Shown here: positions 22,621-35,115 of the stretch, piece by piece
How the letters are laid out: the number at the start of each line of letters is the position of its first letter
How positions within the stretch are numbered: the first letter of the stretch is position 1
Assembly: GCA_022747635.1 (NCBI GenBank)
Contig: JAKTNV010000004.1
Coordinates: 20,138,969 to 20,202,968, forward strand
DNA length: 64,000 bases
Source of the DNA: Hetaerina americana
Taxonomy: Eukaryota; Arthropoda; Insecta; Odonata; Calopterygidae
Direction: 5' to 3'
The notes under the pieces: generated by a model
Databases searched by the model: none
What the model saw: only the letters and a program-made list of their open reading frames with translations
Told to the model about the DNA's origin: nothing
Position numbers and translations under genes: made by a program

Positions 22621-25600
22621 AGCCGCGTTAAAAAATCTAATAAAGTTGATTTTTATTAAGCTATCCCATCGCTAATTCTTTCTTGGCCGTTGCTATATTT
22701 ACACATAAACCACCGAAACATTTCACGTTAAAATAGATGACTACCTTTGGTCGAAAATGTTTGAATTTTTATGTCCTCTACCTGGGGTCACCCGCGGACG
22801 AAGCTTGACTTCATAATTTGTCTGGGTACCCATGAGAAGTGGGCTGTGTGTGTACTCTGTGAAACGGTCTAAATTGACCACGGATGAGTCATCTTCAACC
22901 AATTAAAACTGCCCATTGTGATGAATGTACCATGCGATGGCATGCTTTCAAATGCACATGAGCAATGCTGGAATCGTGATTCGAAATGTCTCTTTTATTT
23001 GAAATTGCTTTCATTGAAAAGGGAATATTTGGCTCGAACACAGAGATGTCGCGTAGGTTTTCTTATCGCTATGATTTCTATAAAAATTCAGGCTATAAAG
23101 CGCTATTTTCTGCCGTAAAAGGTATTTTGACATTTCTTGAATCATAAACCTGTTAAAATTAGAATGTTTCATAAGTAAATGTGGCAGCTGACTGTATTTA
23201 ATTATTAAAGCTATCTTCACAATCGGAATACTTTTCTAAAGTTTTTTATATCATTTTCATTATTACCGACGTCTGGGTCTTGGAAGGGCTTTTTTGATGT
23301 GGCTTTTTAGAATGGAAAATTTGATCTAATCTCCCAATTGTAAAGCTGTCGCATACGGATGTGTGTCATTTTTTAATCTGTGGGCCAGTTCTTTTCTTCT
23401 GAATGTCTATTGAAAATACGAAATAAATAGGATTTTGTTATGATTCAATCATCATTTATATATTTTGTAGTATCCCAAGGATGGAATAGGCTGACAGAAT
23501 TTTTCCAACGGATAGCGAGAAAGGTACACCTTAATATACTTAAGCCAATGTATTCCTATCCATTGGAACAATCCCATTGTATGGCGTAACGCATCCAATG
23601 GTCACATTGCTGCTGCAAGCTGTTGACAAATTTACCTTGGCGGGTAATTACTAGTCGGCAGTAGCACTAGACGGAGAATTAATGAAATGGTAAAATGAAA
23701 TAGTTTTCCCTGCTTACGATTTGTGAGACGTGACTGACGCGCCAATGACAGTTTCTTCCAATTGTAGCGAATTTCTCCCTCGCAGCAATCACACTTGATC
23801 GTTGCCCAATAGAGGCACAATGTGAAGTGTTTCCGAGACCGAAGAGAATTTTCTTTTGTCGATTCCACGAAATTTGTCGTTTTTGTTCTGCTATTGAATT
23901 GCCGGCCATCCTTCACGGCGGATCTCTTTGGAGGAGACATCAACGCTCGACCCCGTCTCTCCCATTCGGTGCGGAATGAGCAGCCCTCGGAGAAAAAGCC
24001 TCGGGCCTTCGCCGCCAACTTGCCGTTTCATTCCTCAAGTCCCGTTAACATCGCCAGCCGTTTTCTTCCATTTTTCCAAATGCACAACTAGAAGCTATTA
24101 TGAGGCTATCCTCACACTCGATCGCAATAAATGCGAGCTCTCCCTCCAATAGCCATTTTCTGTCACTATGCCTTGAGTCTCGGCACTATTTAATGCTCAT
24201 TGAACATAAGAAAATGTTCCATTTTGATGGAGTTCCTCCATAGGCTTTTTTTCGTGATTCCACGGTGGTTGCTTTTTCTTTCGGGTACCATTTTTATTTT
24301 GTCTACGAGTGGTTTTTGACGAACTTTTGACGTTCCCGAAGTATTCAGGACTTGGAGTCATCTCATGTTATCAACTTCTAGTCCTCGATAAGATAGTAGC
24401 GCCAGTAAAGAATGACAAACTATGAAATATCGTGATTAAAACCGGGAAGAGCACACATACCATTTTAGTGAGATGTAGCGATAGTCGCAAAATTTGCCCC
24501 GGTTCATATTTTTGCTTATTTTTCGGAATAATGAAGTGTGAGCCATAATTTTCGTATTTGTATTTAAGCCAGGTAAACTTTCTCCTCGTCTCCCATCTGA
24601 GTACGAATTCTCTAGTCGCGTCATTATCTTACGCAATTACTTTTCTTTCGTAAGCTAGTTTGGATTTGAAATGAAATAAGTAACGGTGTAATTCCAGTCA
24701 CACTTTATTTAGAACACGACATAGGTTGTGTAAATTCCACAAATTTACACCGGAGATAAAAAATTTCATTGGGTGTTAAGTTTCTTCTTGACTAGGAGAA
24801 TATTGAAAGATTGTTTTCACAGTGGTGGATTTCAATTGCTCAAGTATCTGTAGCATTCTGTTTTATGTCTTTAGTATGCGGCTTTCGTTCATCGTCACTA
24901 TACCATAAGACATTTTATTTAATCTTGTTACGGACAGAAAAATGCCTCTTTCACATTATTGCATTTTAATTATTGATTATTTTATGGCAGTTTTTATTAT
25001 TTAGTCTAAATGATGCTGCAAATTTTGGGTACTTTAGCCTGGCCAATTAATTTTTATGCAAAAATTATGAATTCTAGAAATCTTTAATATGTTCAATATG
25101 TTAATAACGTTTGGCGTTTTCTTTATGAATGGGCAAGTGCCTTCCTCGTTTGCTTAAATTTTATTTAAAAAGTTTGGTATCTTGGTCACGTTTGGGAAAA
25201 TATTTATCCTATTAACTGTATTTTTTGTGGTAACTGAATTGTCCCATTTCTGTTAATATTATTCCCGGTGGATGATATTTATCTTGTTTACGAAGGTATT
25301 TCGGTGTGCTCTCTAAAAATACGCCGCACGGCTTGGAAATAGAAAAGAAGCGGAAAGCTTCTGATAATAAATTTAAGCTGTTTTATCTCATGGATTTTTA
25401 TAAATCTTGAATTCTGTCGGGAAAGTAATGGAGAAGATATTCTTTTCACCTTAAGTGCTAACAAATGGTCGTCGTCTGGATATCGTGGTCAAATTAAAAA
25501 TAAGCGACGTCTTTTTTAATTAGTGCGCGTTATATTTCCACTCGAAACCTTGTTATTGCGTGGGCTGTTGACATGAAGCCACATTATTTAGCGGGCTGAG

Positions 25601-27778
25601 CTTTTTCACGTCACGCATTACAAAGACATTTGGTATCACGTTACAACGGCCGCGTACATAAACACGTCTTTTCCTTTCGTGTAAGGTCCGTCATTTGGAA
25701 TGGCATGTTTTATTCGTGTCTCCTCGCCGCCGCATGGGGTTTACAATGTGTTGGAGAGTGAAAAGTTGTCTCCTAGATTTCTTTCTTCTCTCCTTTTCGT
25801 AGATTCCTCAGTACCAAGCAGCATGTAGAATTCGGAACTGTCACTAATCAACTAAAGCTAACGTGAGACATTATCAGGTAAGGAGCCCCACAACTTTATT
25901 TGTTATTCTGCCGGTGTTTTGGGCGTGTTTTTCTTACTCTATCCTACGGCTTGAACTTTACCCGTTGGGATAGTTCAATTATTTATTAAAAAAACATAAA
26001 TCCAAAATAATTGTTCGTTTCACCTACCGAGATGCATCCTTTCACATTGAAGGGATACTAATTCTTGTGTTATAAAGTCTGATGGGAGAGATGTGCTTTT
26101 CCAGGATTGTATGAAGTCGAGGAATAACCAAAAAAGCATGAAACCTTAACTTCTTGGTCCCCGGGGTTTGATACCATTTGTTGGTGTACTTATTTGGTCA
26201 AATGAATTGACTGTCTATGATTAGAAAAATATATGTGGCATTTGTAAGGCCTCTGTCTATAGTTTTGCTGTAGCCTGTACAAAGTATATTTATTTTCATG
26301 CTCAGCTCAATTTAGCCACTTGCCATATCTCGCCTAAAATAATGGTTTTGATTCCGTTGAGTCAAAACTGGTGAGGGGCTTTAGAAATAGGTGACATTTA
26401 TCTAAAGAGAATATGATTTTGATTACCATTTTGAAAAACCTTGAAAGTAACTTCTGTTGCTCACTATGTTGGGAAAAGCATGCCACTTAAAATATTGATA
26501 GAGATAACTTTTAATGAAAAAAATAGTCGACGCTGAATACTTTCATGACGAAAATCTTGAGTAATCGTCAACCATTCGCCAAATGTGTAGTAATTGCCAT
26601 ATCAAGCCTTATAAAATATCCTTTTTTACCACTTTTATTTTCATACTATCGTTTACATTTAATTATAAATGTAACATTTAAATACATTCTAATGTTACAA
26701 GCTTCGATGATGAATATTCGAGGATACCTAAAATTCCTTTAAGAGTTTCTGTTTAGGAAGTGAATAAAATAGAGTGTCAACTATACTTTTGTAAGTAGCA
26801 TGAAATTTGTACTTGAATCGTTAATAAGCTATCGATTTTTATTTTACGTGGTGGAATGAAATCCAACTTAATCTGTGGCTGTGTGTCTAGATATAGGTTA
26901 TGTGTACCTCGAGATATAACTGTGTTTTTACACTGATTTGCTTTTGAGAGTGTAAAAAAATTTGCGTATGATAAGCATCTATTGTTAGTGTGTTGTATGA
27001 AGCTGTAATAATATTTCATGCAGTAATCCATTTTGCTTCAATATTGCCTAGTTAGCCATTGAATAATTACATAACCTTCTTTGTGCATAGTTGGCAGAAT
27101 TGAGTCAGTTATCTCTAGTAATGCGTTTGACTGAATGATATGATGCAAAAATCTAATGATAAAAATATGATATTAAAAGAAACAAATAAAGACGAGAATA
27201 TGAGGACTTGAAAGGGATAGGGCACAAAGCTCATTAACTGAGATGTGATCGATCTTCATGATAATTATTTTTCGATTTCATGGATAACGTCATTTCTCCG
27301 TATGAATCCAATGCATCCATAGGTATATTAGCCATCGATGATGGGAATAGTATGCATACCAAGTCAAACAAGTCGTTCAGGTCGGAGTATTTACTGTGTA
27401 ATTAATTTTATTATAAAGTTGAATACCGAACGCTCATCAATAGCGCTATAGTAAATATTTAAATTGATGTCATTGAAGCAAATGAACCAATGTGGAAAAT
27501 TTATTTTTTACCGGTAGTCCGGTTTCTAAATTGCTAAATTTATAAATTCCTATTTCTATTTAGCCATGATTAGGTAAGTGGCAACTACCACGACGCACAT
27601 CAAGCGTGTTGCTACGTTGAACAATGATTTTTATATGCTTTGTTATTAGTGCATTGACTAGCGTTCAGAGTACAAATAACGCAAATGTGAGGCCGTTGTC
27701 ACGGGTGACCTCCTTCGCCGACATTTCAATGCATCCGAGGGAATATACCCACGGATTCAAATAAGTGATTGATTCCAG
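22621..27778. other. Long AT-rich noncoding stretch
   Basis: Over 5 kb with no supported gene. Frames at 23632-24018 (128 codons, minus) and 23822-24091 (89 codons, +) overlap on opposite strands and look like composition effects. A 9-bp hairpin lies at 24728-24750 (GTGTAAATT and AATTTACAC). A weak exon-like segment is listed at 25803-25877. Confidence 0.45.
25803..25877 (+). other. Weak candidate noncoding exon
   Basis: A long pyrimidine tract ending in CCTTTTCGTAG (to 25802) is followed 75 nt later by CAG before GTAAGG, a good acceptor and donor pair. All three frames contain a stop, so if real it would be an untranslated or lncRNA exon. Confidence 0.18.
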
Positions 27779-28006
27779 GAGTCAGTGCAACTCACCTTTG
27801 TCGCACGGTCCCGGCTCACGACTCCGCCTAACTGGAGTAGTAGCCGGACCGATATTGCGCTAAAGCGTGTGTTTACGTCGGCGCACGAAGTCGTGTCGCT
27901 CAGGAGATTCGGTCGATATCGGAGTCATACCCTCCGCCGGGAGATAAGCGACTCGCACTCGAAGGCGTTCCGACCCGACGTCGCAGCCCAGCATTCCTCG
28001 GAAAAG
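27779..28006 (+). other. Candidate exon or promoter-proximal CpG segment
   Basis: A CpG-dense segment of 228 nt bounded on the left by GATTCCAG and on the right by GAAAAG before GTATTC. One + frame is open across all 76 codons. The peptide (beginning ESVQLTFVARS) matches no family I know, and part of the opposite strand is also open. An alternative reading is a transcription start: a TCAGT initiator-like motif sits at 27782-27786 with AATATA about 35-40 bp upstream, making this a first exon ending at the GTATTC donor. The pyrimidine tract of the putative acceptor is weak, which favours the promoter reading slightly. Confidence 0.25.
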
Positions 28007-28244
28007 GTATTCCACGGCCCACGCGTGTGCGTCTTGGTGTGGGAAGGTGTAAGAGGTAGGGCCATGCTCGTGGGCTTTCTTCATCGTTCGATTTTATTAT
28101 TGTCGTAATTATTCGTGCATGAAGTGCCCTAAGGCAGGTCGAAATCCGCATGGTGGCCCAAGGACTAGAATTGGAAGGAAGCTGCTGTCGACCCATGGAA
28201 GCCAACCGAGGACGTTGTCGAAACGGCTGAATGGCCACCATCGA

Positions 28245-28255
28245 GTGAAAAGGAA
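28245..28255 (+). repeat. Target-site duplication, left copy
   Basis: GTGAAAAGGAA, repeated exactly at 28560-28570 on the other side of the SINE. It is 11 bp long and A-rich, as expected for LINE-type target-primed insertion. Confidence 0.9.
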
Positions 28256-28559
28256 GTAGTAGTTTTGAGGGGAGGCGACCGACAGCCAAGGTCATTTGCG
28301 CCATAGGGGATGGACAGGAAAGGTTGAAGGGTGGAGAGAAACCCGGCGTCGGCATTAGCCTGCTCTTTACGAAAGGCGCCAAGGGGTCCGCAGTTTAACG
28401 TCCCATCCGACGGACGGCGTACTCACTCAAAGTGCCCTCCACAAAGCACCTCAAGTAGGGATCGAGATACCTCTGAAAAATATTCAACACCGCCGGGATT
28501 TGAACCCGCGCCCTCAGGGTGGGAAGCCAGTACGTTAGCCCCCGCACCATCTCGATCCC
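28256..28559 (-). mobile_element. tRNA-derived SINE, family A, copy 3 with perfect TSD
   Basis: Reverse-strand copy with the short TAG tail at the left and the tRNA-like head at the right. The B box is GGATTTGAACC on the + strand (28496-28506). It is closely similar to copy 1 over its whole length. It is framed by an exact 11-bp direct repeat, so both element ends are defined and insertion by a LINE reverse transcriptase is strongly implied. The open frames crossing it mirror those in copy 1. Confidence 0.94.
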
Positions 28560-28570
28560 GTGAAAAGGAA
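28560..28570 (+). repeat. Target-site duplication, right copy
   Basis: GTGAAAAGGAA, identical to 28245-28255. Confidence 0.9.
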
Positions 28571-29059
28571 ACTTAATATCATGGGGTTCGCGGATATACA
28601 CTTAAATCTTGATGCTTCAAGGGAGTGGAAGAAAAGACGTCTCGAGTTCGGATCGGATGCCCTACCTTAGCAGTGGTACCTACTGGGTACCATTTCTGGA
28701 GCAGAAAGAAATCAGAAACATATCACAGATACTCAGTCCTTCCACTTGGGCATCGTGCTTTGCGTTTTGTTTGAATTTAGGGCTTTTATATTATTATTAA
28801 TTAATAGAATATGTTGAAGTCAAAGCCTTAATTCATTTTATGAAATATGTTCTTCAATTATATAAAATGTAGGAAATTAAGGGAATTTCGAGACTGAAAT
28901 CCCTCCACCTTTTTTTTAAATGCCAGCATTATTTCTCGCATACAACAGAATCCCCGAATAATTATTTTGCCGTAAATATTTCGATGTCATGACCACATTC
29001 TCAAATATTTTTAAAAATCTTGCTTTCTCTCGTATTTAGACCCCTGTGCCTGAGGAATG
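28571..29059. other. Noncoding stretch
   Basis: AT-rich; nothing recognisable. Confidence 0.4.
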
Positions 29060-29259
29060 TATGAATTCAGGAACTTCCTCCCCGGCGCTTGACTCTTGTG
29101 GGCCCGTTTCGGCTCCCACAATCACGCCCTGCCCTCTTCACGTCCGCGGTGGAACTGGTCAGGTGTTTTCGGTCGGACAGTGGGTCGGAAAAGAAAGAAA
29201 AACGAAAGGCACGCTTTTTTGTTCGGAGTGCGTGTGAGCGCGGCGGTGTGAGAGATTGG

Positions 29260-29304
29260 CTCCGGTTCCCGATCTCGGAGCAGCTCCGAGATGGGGAACC
29301 GGAG
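29260..29304. repeat. Near-perfect 22-bp inverted repeat
   Basis: The arms 29260-29281 and 29283-29304 are reverse complements with one mismatch around a single central A. Key words are CTCCGGTTCC on the left and GGAACCGGAG on the right. It is GC-rich and would form a strong cruciform or RNA hairpin. Confidence 0.9.
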
Positions 29305-29399
29305 ACAGTTTTTCGACCGTTCCAGGACCACCGTTTCGTCGCAGGGGGGCCCCGACCGCACCGAGATTTAAGGCCCGACGGCCGCAAAAATATTGCCTG

Positions 29400-29492
29400 C
29401 CCCACCACCTTTCTCTCTATTCTCTTCTTTTTCCCTCTTGGTGTTTCTCTCTGTCTCTCTTTCTCTTTCTCCCTCACTCCCCTTCCTCCTCC
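29400..29492. repeat. Polypyrimidine tract
   Basis: Nearly pure C/T on the + strand with CT-dinucleotide runs. It is low-complexity, potentially triplex-forming, and the source of spurious open frames. Confidence 0.8.
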
Positions 29493-29640
29493 GATCCGCG
29501 CTGAAAGACCGTCCGACGCCGGCTCTCGACCGGTCGGGGGGTCCATTGCCCTCACTCCCGTTCCCCTTCACGCGTTAATCTCGCGGGTTGCTACCTCGGG
29601 ACGCCCAACCCCATGCATCACGCGGGGATGAAAAGGGGAG

Positions 29641-32600
29641 GTGTAAATCAAGGCGTCAGGGTTTCCCCACGACTGAAAAAAGGGGTGATGCGCGGCGGGA
29701 GATACGTCTGTTTCTTGCGGGTTGCTTCGGCGCCTCGACGAGCATGATGTCATCAGTCTCGGGACTAGAGGGAGGGAGAAATATGTAGACCTGGAAAGAT
29801 GAGGGAAGACAAGGGTATGCGGGAAAGTCGTATTAAGACGTCGTCCTGGGAAGAGGAGAGGACGTTTCATTGTCGGTTTCCTACCCGCCTGAAAGCTTTA
29901 TCGCGTTTCCTTTCTGAGGAGGGAAGAAAACGATCGATCGGAAGAGATATCTTGGGTCGATCGTCCGTTATCCATTTCTGGTCGGTCCTTTACTTCAGAA
30001 TTTAGAAGACGTAGAAGTGAACTCGTTTGTTTCCTGCTTGCCTTGAATCCTTGAATTTTTAGAATTGAAATTATCTGGCTCTTTTTCCGGAACTTGACCA
30101 TAGAACACGTAGTAGTGGATTAGTTTCCCTTCTCAGTTTTGAGGAAATAGTTCCGATTTTCCCTCATTCAAAGTTTTCACCACTCGTTGCTAATGTGCGT
30201 TATTTTTAATTAAAGCAAGATGTTAAAGATACGGTTATAGTAAAGGGTAAGTATAATACATAAGCACTTTAATCAGTAGGTTTATTCACTTTCAAAGACA
30301 GGTATTTCGGTCTAATAGCTTACTAGCGTGTTCTTCGAAGTTGACCTGGTAATGTATTGGAATGCAGTGGCGTGAAAGTACAGTGGGTTGATTAATAATT
30401 GGCTATCGATGTCAAGTAAAAATTCAGCTATGCAAAAGTTTACTTAGTGGGGGCGATATTTCTTTCATCATGGTACTTTCACTTGAGACATGCAGGCTGA
30501 CACGTATAAATATAGTTGGTTATCATATGGTATTTCATACTGGGCGAAACTAATGGACACGAAGCCCTAGAATGGTGTCTTGACGGGCTGCCAAGTCGAA
30601 CCAGAAAGTAACCCTTTTGATTTGTTCGAAGATTGACTCGGGTTACCTCAGTATGTTTTGCGTTACGAAATTGTTTCACGGCGTAACTTCCATCCTTTGC
30701 ATCATGTGTCAAAAGGAAAAACTTATTGGAGCCGCGGTGAAAGTGTTTGGGGTTGTTATATCCTTTTGGTAACAATGAATTCACTTCCCCATTACTGAAA
30801 TGCACGCTATGTATCCAGCGGCGTCGTGGTTAGCTGGTCGAACGATGTGGTCGTGGCATATTGGAATGCGGCGAATTCCTTGTGAGCACTTGTTAAGAGA
30901 GCAGATGCAGTTATGTATTCCATAGGAAACACCGGTTCTAGCTGATGAAAAATCAAATTAATTAAGCTGTGCGCATGGAGGCATTAGCTAATTTGTCATA
31001 GATGACGAGGAACAGCATTGATATAAATCATCATTGAAATATTTATTCATTTATGCTTTTTTTAAGGTACACACTTGGCCTTATGCCTTGGAAATGTGTG
31101 CTGCGAAATTTGAAATTAATGTTTTATTACATATACTAGTACTTGTACTAGATTATGAAATTGAGAGAGAAAATTCAGAAACGGCAGAAACTATTGATGG
31201 TTTTACTGGGCATCAGATGTAATGAGTGATAACGTGAATGTTTTATTAAAATTTTCTTTCATTTAGCCATTAACATCGTTTGTGACTGTCAGCAATTAGA
31301 ATATGTATATTTCATTTTAATTTTTTGGACGAGTCTCTCAGTGGTGATGGCCATGAATGGTGACCAAATACTCTTATAGATAGCAGTAGTCAAACGATAA
31401 TATCTTTATATGCAGTAAAGTCATTGGAAATTTCAGACAGGAAAATCTATTTCTAAGTTAAATGTCCAATCCAGTTTTCTGGTTTCAGCGTATTAGTTTT
31501 TTTCTCATTACTTGATAGACTTAATATCCATATAGGATATGTTACATTTATTAGTGTTTTGTACGCTCACGTCAGTTGAGAACCGGTTATTTCATGTGAT
31601 GGTACTTTGCGAATGCATGATCTGGGTGGGACGACACCACTAGTCGGAAGTCCAATTTTGCCAGGAAACCCTTTCCCGGATGCCACCGAAATTCTTATCG
31701 TTCCAACAATGTGAAATGTATAGTTTTTTCATCCACAACTGGTTATGAAGATATTTTCATTTTTATGGCCCGAAAAGGTCTACGGACGTGTAGCTTTCAA
31801 CTGGTTCTATTTTTTCTACGGTCCCGCAGAAAGCGACCTCTTTTTTATTGCGGGCTCAAAGGAAACGTGAATTTCTTCACCCAGTTCAATTTACTTATTG
31901 TACGGAAATGAAGAAATATACTGTGGATGTGCAGGCAGTGTGAATTCTGTGTAATTATAAGCTCCTTTCGGTGTACAACCTTTTTATGATATGACATGCT
32001 TTTTTTATTCCTTCTTTAGGTCTCAGCAATAACCTATTAGCCTTAGTGGACTCCTGCATCATCTGATTGCAATTTAACCCATATTTCCGTATTAGCCATA
32101 ACATTTGAAACCTAAGGTGGAACTTTCGCACTCTATTGGGTTTTTTATGCAAATTCAATCTCCCTTATTTCGCAAATGTGTGGACCAGGGGATCTGTTAA
32201 AACCTTTCGCATTGTTAGGCTGCTATCATCTTGAAAATGACTAGTGCGACGGTTCCAAAAGATCGGTGGCTTTTAGTTGACAAGTAAATTTTTCTTCTCG
32301 CATTTAAGTGTTTCCTACGGTTTGAAACGTCTCTTCAAGTCAATTCAGTGAAGTTCATTATTTTTTTTAATCTAGAGAAGGGGATTGTTATATTTATTAG
32401 ATCGTGAGGCGAGGTTTAAAATTTCGAATCCCTTAACTGAAGGTGATTGACGCTCCGCGCTCTGGAGAAGACGAACACAGTATTCGGGACACTCGCCAGG
32501 ATGTTCAATGTGTCTGGGATTGGTGGCTTAGGCGAGCACTGGTTCTCAGGTAGATTGTGTGATTTCTGCCGGGGACTTTCTTTTCCCTCCATGGTCCGTC

Positions 32601-32879
32601 GGTTGATCAGTTAAGGGCAATCGTTTACCCTGTCGAGGGCTTCATTTTCCCGCAATCATCCCGCGCCACGTAGCCCCTCGTCAATGGTCTCCTTGCGATG
32701 GGTGCTAGTCATAGAGAAGGATGAGGTAGGAAGCTGGAATCGTACCGAAAGCAGATCCGTTCTTCTTCGCCGGGCCACTTAATTGGGAAAGTTCGTGTCT
32801 CACTAAAGGAATGCGATAGCTCAAAGATTGGTGGCACGCCCCGCACATAAAAATCGGCCGGGCAGTTTTTTGTAATTTC
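29641..32879. other. Mostly AT-rich noncoding stretch
   Basis: No supported gene. GGCGTCGTGGTTAGCTGG at 30820-30837 resembles a tRNA A box, but no B box follows at the expected spacing. Confidence 0.4.
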
Positions 32880-33600
32880 ACACGAAATCTCGTTCCCTCT
32901 CTCGCTCGCTCTCGCGGGTGAAGTATCGCGGAAAGCGAAAGTTGCAAGAACGGAGGAGGAGCTACGGCTCACTCCAGAATGTGGAGTGCGCCTCTCCCTC
33001 CCACCTTAACTCCCCCCTCCTCCTTACCGACTCACCCTCTTTCCCTCCCCCCCTCACGGGCAGTCGCGGCATGCGCCGGATTTTTACCGCTTCCCACCCA
33101 TTCCTTCTCCCTTTCCTCCCGTCCCGCGTCAAACCCACCTCAGTTTGCTGCTTTTAAGCCCCCGGCCTCCGCCTTCTCCTCCCCGCGCACTCCGCGGCGA
33201 GGCAACCTTTTACCGCTGCGGCCTTTCTAGGTCATACGGGCTCATTGTGAACCGCGCCGTGCTCCCGTGTCCCGGGCGCGAACCGGAGCCCGCCGCGCCC
33301 CGTGAGGTGACCGTTTTTCCTGTTCCCTGAACGCACCCGGCCCGGGAACTTGTGCTTTTGTGCGTGATCAAGGGAGGGAGGTAGAAAATATTAGTTCCTG
33401 GCGTGGCCTGGGCGGAGACGTGGGCCGGAGGGGGCGATAGGGGTGCCGGGTACGTACCAGCTCGGACTTTTTCCAGCGTGGGGTGGGCGGCGGCCGCAGC
33501 GGCCCGAGCTATCCAACCTATCAGTCGTCCATTCCATTACTTGCCCACCCGACCCAATCCGTGAAAGCGGCCACCCTTCTTCGCTTCGCTGGAGAAAGCC
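32880..33600. promoter_or_regulatory. Strong CpG island, possible promoter
   Basis: The densest CpG block in the window, including CCCGGGCGCGAACCGG near 33269 and a GCGGCCGC octamer near 33490. It runs from CT-rich sequence (33000-33150) into balanced GC-rich sequence. Short frames on both strands give Pro/Arg/Ala-rich peptides without domains. No TATA box or convincing initiator-donor pair was identified, so direction is unknown. Confidence 0.3.
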
Positions 33601-33812
33601 CGGACAATGAAGGGAGTGATTGTCATCTCCGCGGTGGCTCCACGGCGGGCCGTTAAAGCCGCTGCAAACTATTGGTTGTGAGGCTGATTGCGAGGGTATA
33701 ACGAGTAGGCTATCGAAGGAGGCTAATCACGGGCGCGCTTGGACCGTTTCCGTGTTTCCCCCACCTCCCTTCCAATGCCGAGTCTCGTCGATCTATTCGG
33801 TTGAATAAAATT

Positions 33813-33823
33813 CCCCCCCCCCC
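33813..33823 (+). repeat. Poly-C run
   Basis: Eleven consecutive C residues; simple repeat. Confidence 0.85.
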
Positions 33824-35106
33824 TCTTCGGGATATATTTTTGCGGCATAAATTCAAAAATCTAATTTGAAGTGAGAAAATAATGGTGAATTTTCGGGATC
33901 ACAATGGGAGATAGTTCCGGGGCTTGCTGGTAAATATTTTGGAAACTAGAAAGACAACCCATTAAAAAAGTAATGAATTTTCCTCGATTGCGTGGTAGGG
34001 TTTTGGAAAAGTACAGGGCAGCTTGAGGTTTCTTGTGACACCGATGGTGTTATTATGGCAGCACCTAATGTCGGTAGATTCGGCCACCGGAATAAAATAA
34101 GGGCGATGTAAACTTTCGCATTTTCTGCATAATAATTCTAGTACTATTTCCTTCCTCGCACGCTACGTAATCATGGCAAAATCGAACCCAAGATCTCGAA
34201 ATAATTAAATTAATTTTAAAACTAGAATATGATAAATTGGGCAAACGAAATATTAATTGCATGTTTTATGTCGGTATGTTTGTGCACGAGAGTGTTTGTG
34301 TATGAGCTTACTTGTATTTAAGTGCATGTATAGTCTAATAATTCTGAAGGCATGGGTGGTGCCTTAACACCCCCTCTGCCACTGGCCCTTTTGGCGGCTT
34401 ACGGTTTACCGTGTAACTGTAGACTTAGTTGTATGAATGGAGTAGTGGGCTGCCAATCGAATTGTCCGGCTTCATATCCATGCGATGCCGCTGGACACAT
34501 ACTGCTAAAGCAGTGTTATTTTCTGGGCGCCAGAACTTTCTAGAACACCTCAGGGGATACAGGAAACGAATTGGCCCACCTACCTTGTGTTTTTCACACC
34601 CCGTAGGGGTTGGGATGTTATTACGCGGTGGATTCAACTCAACCCGTAAGTCAACTTTCGGGCTGTCAACGGTGGTTCATCTCCCTCCTTAGAGAAGTTT
34701 CTTCGTATATTAAAAAACAGATATAACCATAAGGGTTGTGTAAAGTATGCGGACTTGATGGTGATGATGGCATTGGCTTGTATTTTTTTCTCCATGAACC
34801 TAATATTTGACGATTCGCACGCGAAGCAATGTGAACGAGCCGTGCGCTTAGAAACATCACGCTATTGTAACGGATTGAATAACGGTTGTTCGATTCATTC
34901 AGCATAAAATGGGTTTTTTATTTCATATTCGATTCATTGGATTTGTGCTGTAGTTTTCTCCCGCTCTCGCGGCCTCACTCTATTTGCTTAGGCTTCAATG
35001 AGCTCGGCTCTAATAAACATTTGTATTACGCTCGAGGTATTTATCTCCCATGAAGAAACACTGCAAGGTGTTGTTTTTCACTAATTTGGTCATATTGGCT
35101 CTGCAT
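33824..35106. other. Noncoding stretch
   Basis: No gene or repeat I can name. A moderately GC-rich part at 34350-34690 has short frames on both strands only. Confidence 0.4.
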
Positions 35107-35115
35107 GGCTCTCGA
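35107..35115 (+). repeat. Target-site duplication, left copy
   Basis: GGCTCTCGA, repeated at 35427-35435 across the SINE. Confidence 0.8.

Larger units (their letters stand above)
29060..29640. other. CpG-rich block with frames open on both strands
   Basis: Frames of 180 codons (+, 29089-29631) and 162 codons (minus, 29067-29555) overlap almost completely. Neither shows a known domain; one includes a Ser/Phe/Leu run encoded by the pyrimidine tract at about 29400-29492. The block also holds a 45-bp near-perfect inverted repeat. A CpG island or transcript start is plausible; a protein gene is not supported. Confidence 0.3.

Noticed and set aside
24700..24750. Another hammerhead-type relic
   Set aside because: CACACTTTATTTAGAACACGAC resembles the 62 kb flank, but the GTTTC and TCATCAG core words are absent; only a 9-bp hairpin remains.
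29067..29631. 180- and 162-codon frames on opposite strands as overlapping genes
   Set aside because: Full overlap on both strands in GC-rich, partly low-complexity DNA indicates stop depletion rather than coding.
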